Positions 60,750 through 61,861 of a DNA stretch of 61,861 nucleotides are shown in pieces (the stretch's first letter is position 1; each line of letters begins with the position of its first letter). The translations under genes were made by a program, and so were the position numbers. The stretch comes from Flavobacteriales bacterium UBA1531 (GTDB taxonomy: Bacteria; Bacteroidota; Bacteroidia; Flavobacteriales_D; Sanyastnellaceae): positions 1 through 61,861 of the forward strand of contig DCPZ01000004.1 in assembly GCA_002323795.1 (NCBI GenBank), read 5' to 3'. The notes under the pieces are model-generated. The model was not told the DNA's origin, did not search any database, and saw only the letters and a program-made list of their open reading frames with translations.

Positions 60750-61448
60750 ATGACTCGATCACATAAATTGTCCTTTTTGATTGCAGCCACTTTCCCTTTC
60801 ATAATTTGGGCCTGTGGCACTTCTGATTCCCTCGTTGATACCGGTCCAAAACGAGTTCTCATCGAAACTTCGTTCGGCGAAATGATTGTCGAACTCAGTG
60901 ATTCAACACCGGGGCACCGTGATAATTTTGTGAAGTTGGTGGATGAAGGATTTTACGATGGACTTTTATTTCACCGCGTCATTCAAGACTTCATGGTGCA
61001 AGGTGGAGATCCGGGAAGTCGCGGAGCAAAATCAGGAAAGCGATTGGGGTCTGGAGGTCCAGGCTATACGTTGGACGCCGAAATCCGAGCCGATCACCTT
61101 CACACCAAGGGAGCTTTATCAGCCGCACGCCAAGGGGATAATGTAAACCCTGCTAAAAAGTCTTCGGGCAGCCAATTTTATCTGGTTCAAGGAAAGCCAC
61201 AGAGCAAGGCTCAAATGCGCAAGACGCAGCGGCGGATTCAGTCGAAAACACCCGAATTTGAGTACACGGAGGAGCAACTTGCGAAGTATGCGACCTCTGG
61301 CGGTACCCCATTTCTAGACATGGACTATACCGTCTTTGGTTATGTGGTTGCAGGAGTGGACGTCATCGATTCCATTGCTCAGGTAAAAACGGCCCGAGGC
61401 GACCGTCCCGAAGAAGACGTCATCATGAACATGCGGGTGATTCGCTGA
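60750..61448 (+). CDS. Cyclophilin-type peptidyl-prolyl isomerase lipoprotein
   Basis: 232 residues. Lipobox IIWAC at Cys22. Cyclophilin fold: PGHRDNFVKLVDEGFYDGLLFHRVIQDFMVQGGDPGSRG near 55-93, GYTLDAEI, GALSAAR and SSGSQFYLVQG. An insertion of about 40 basic/polar residues (KAQMRKTQRRIQSKTPEFEY) is seen before the final strands (VFGYVVAGVDVIDSIAQV), as in other Bacteroidetes cyclophilins. It speeds Pro isomerisation during folding of envelope proteins. Confidence 0.93.
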   Translation: MTRSHKLSFLIAATFPFIIWACGTSDSLVDTGPKRVLIETSFGEMIVELSDSTPGHRDNFVKLVDEGFYDGLLFHRVIQDFMVQGGDPGSRGAKSGKRLGSGGPGYTLDAEIRADHLHTKGALSAARQGDNVNPAKKSSGSQFYLVQGKPQSKAQMRKTQRRIQSKTPEFEYTEEQLAKYATSGGTPFLDMDYTVFGYVVAGVDVIDSIAQVKTARGDRPEEDVIMNMRVIR

Positions 61449-61451
61449 GTT

Positions 61452-61485
61452 CGAAGGCTTGAGAAAAATGGGACCTGAGCCTTCG
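61452..61485. repeat. Inverted repeat between convergent genes
   Basis: CGAAGGCT (61452-61459) and AGCCTTCG (61478-61485) with an 18-nt loop, in the 39-bp gap between the cyclophilin and the T9SS-tail gene. No T tract; a weak bidirectional terminator at best. Confidence 0.35.
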
Positions 61486-61487
61486 GA

Positions 61488-61861
61488 TCATTGTATGATC
61501 AACACTTTGCGCTGTGGTCGTGAGTCTTCTTGTTGAAAGAGCAAGATATATTGACCTGACGTGTAGCCCGAAACATCAATTTTCAGGGCCTTTTGAGCAG
61601 TCTGTAGGTCCAAAATAATCCTGCCACCCTGGTCAATCAATTGCAACTGAGCTTCGTTCTTGAGGCCTTCAATTTGTACAAATTCCTGAGCGGGATTGGG
61701 ATAGACGAGCATTTCCGAGGGTTTTTCCCTGAAGATGTTCGATGCAGATTCGTTTTCATTTGTTCCACCACCAATGGCTGCAGACGGTCCATCATAGGTT
61801 GGGTTGTCGTCGTCTGAACTGTCGTCGTCCGTGCTGTCGTCGTCCGCGCTGTCGTCGTCCG
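61488..61861 (-). CDS. C-terminal end of a T9SS-secreted protein with DDDSx repeats (5' end outside window)
   Basis: The frame is open from the window edge to the stop at 61488 (about 124 codons). The visible order is a linker of DDDSA/DDDST/DDDSS pentapeptides, a short polar stretch (PTYDGPSAAIGGGTNENESA), then a T9SS type-A tail: MLVYPNPAQEFVQIEGL, LQLIDQGGRIILDL, TSGQYILLFQQEDS, ending RKVLIIQ. The catalytic or binding part lies beyond base 61861. The acidic repeat is a flexible spacer common before sorting tails. Confidence 0.85.
   Translation of the reverse strand, partial: DDDSADDDSTDDDSSDDDNPTYDGPSAAIGGGTNENESASNIFREKPSEMLVYPNPAQEFVQIEGLKNEAQLQLIDQGGRIILDLQTAQKALKIDVSGYTSGQYILLFQQEDSRPQRKVLIIQ
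61801..61861 (-). repeat. 15-bp tandem repeat coding DDDSx
   Basis: About four near-identical 15-bp units (on the minus strand GACGACGACAGCNCG type) run to the window edge. Each unit gives one DDDSx pentapeptide, so copy number can change without a frameshift. Confidence 0.85.

Noticed and set aside
1..61861. Mobile element, prophage, CRISPR or RNA gene
   Set aside because: No transposase, integrase, terminal repeats, regular spacer arrays, or tRNA/rRNA-like sequence could be seen on either strand; a tRNAscan or Infernal run would settle small RNAs.

Overview
The window looks like a chromosomal segment of a marine Bacteroidota bacterium, most likely order Flavobacteriales (Cryomorphaceae/Schleiferiaceae/Crocinitomicaceae-like). 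The basis is a SusC/SusD pair, four other TonB-dependent or SusC-type receptors, many type IX secretion (T9SS) type-A C-terminal tails, Bacteroidetes-style promoters (TTTG / TAnnTTTG) and few Shine-Dalgarno sites. Composition and gene style are uniform. I see no rRNA, tRNA, CRISPR array, insertion sequence, phage or integrase.

Layout. 1-4379: a secreted phosphodiesterase cut by the window edge, two orphan T9SS-like tails, and a CotH-kinase protein, all minus strand except one tail. 4636-8210: His-rich protein, TonB receptor and DUF4625-like lipoprotein, a probable metal-uptake unit. 8313-16538: secreted agmatine-deiminase-like enzyme, two secreted unknowns and a 1534-residue multidomain CotH/lamin-tail/beta-helix protein. 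16551-19427: a putative regulator divergent from a beta-roll repeat protein. 19438-25313: double-VOC protein, penicillin-acylase-family hydrolase and a TonB receptor. 25351-36083: a beta-glucan (laminarin-type) utilisation locus: GH16 lipoprotein, GH5-CBM6 T9SS enzyme, SusC, SusD and a tandem PKD lipoprotein. 36139-38606: LMW-phosphatase/ArsC-like protein, 3-methyladenine glycosylase and a Kazal/HYR Cys-rich surface protein. 38752-44172: purT, nitric oxide synthase oxygenase, rmuC, SulP transporter. 44416-49211: an ECF sigma factor, a membrane-plus-barrel anti-sigma-like partner, a Cys-module lipoprotein and a T9SS protein built of the same modules. 49322-53383: cupin, small membrane protein, third CotH protein, serine hydrolase. 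53437-56530: a compact phospholipid cassette (hydrolase-like protein, CDP-alcohol phosphatidyltransferase, CdsA-like enzyme, PlsC-like acyltransferase). 56592-61861: TonB receptor, CIA30-fold protein, HDAC-family deacetylase, cyclophilin lipoprotein and the tail of another T9SS protein.

How it fits together. Much of the coding capacity is for the cell surface: glucan capture and cleavage, TonB transport, and large secreted multidomain proteins. The regions I rate most worth pursuing are (1) the sigma/anti-sigma operon whose anti-sigma polypeptide appears to run from the inner membrane to an outer-membrane barrel and whose lipoprotein shares modules with a neighbouring secreted protein; (2) the four-gene phospholipid cassette; (3) a stand-alone NOS oxygenase ending in a Cys-Pro motif; (4) a GTGT-N7-ACAC palindrome over the -7 element of both glucan-locus promoters; (5) three different CotH-kinase architectures in one window. 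All function statements come from reading the sequence and family knowledge; no database search was run.
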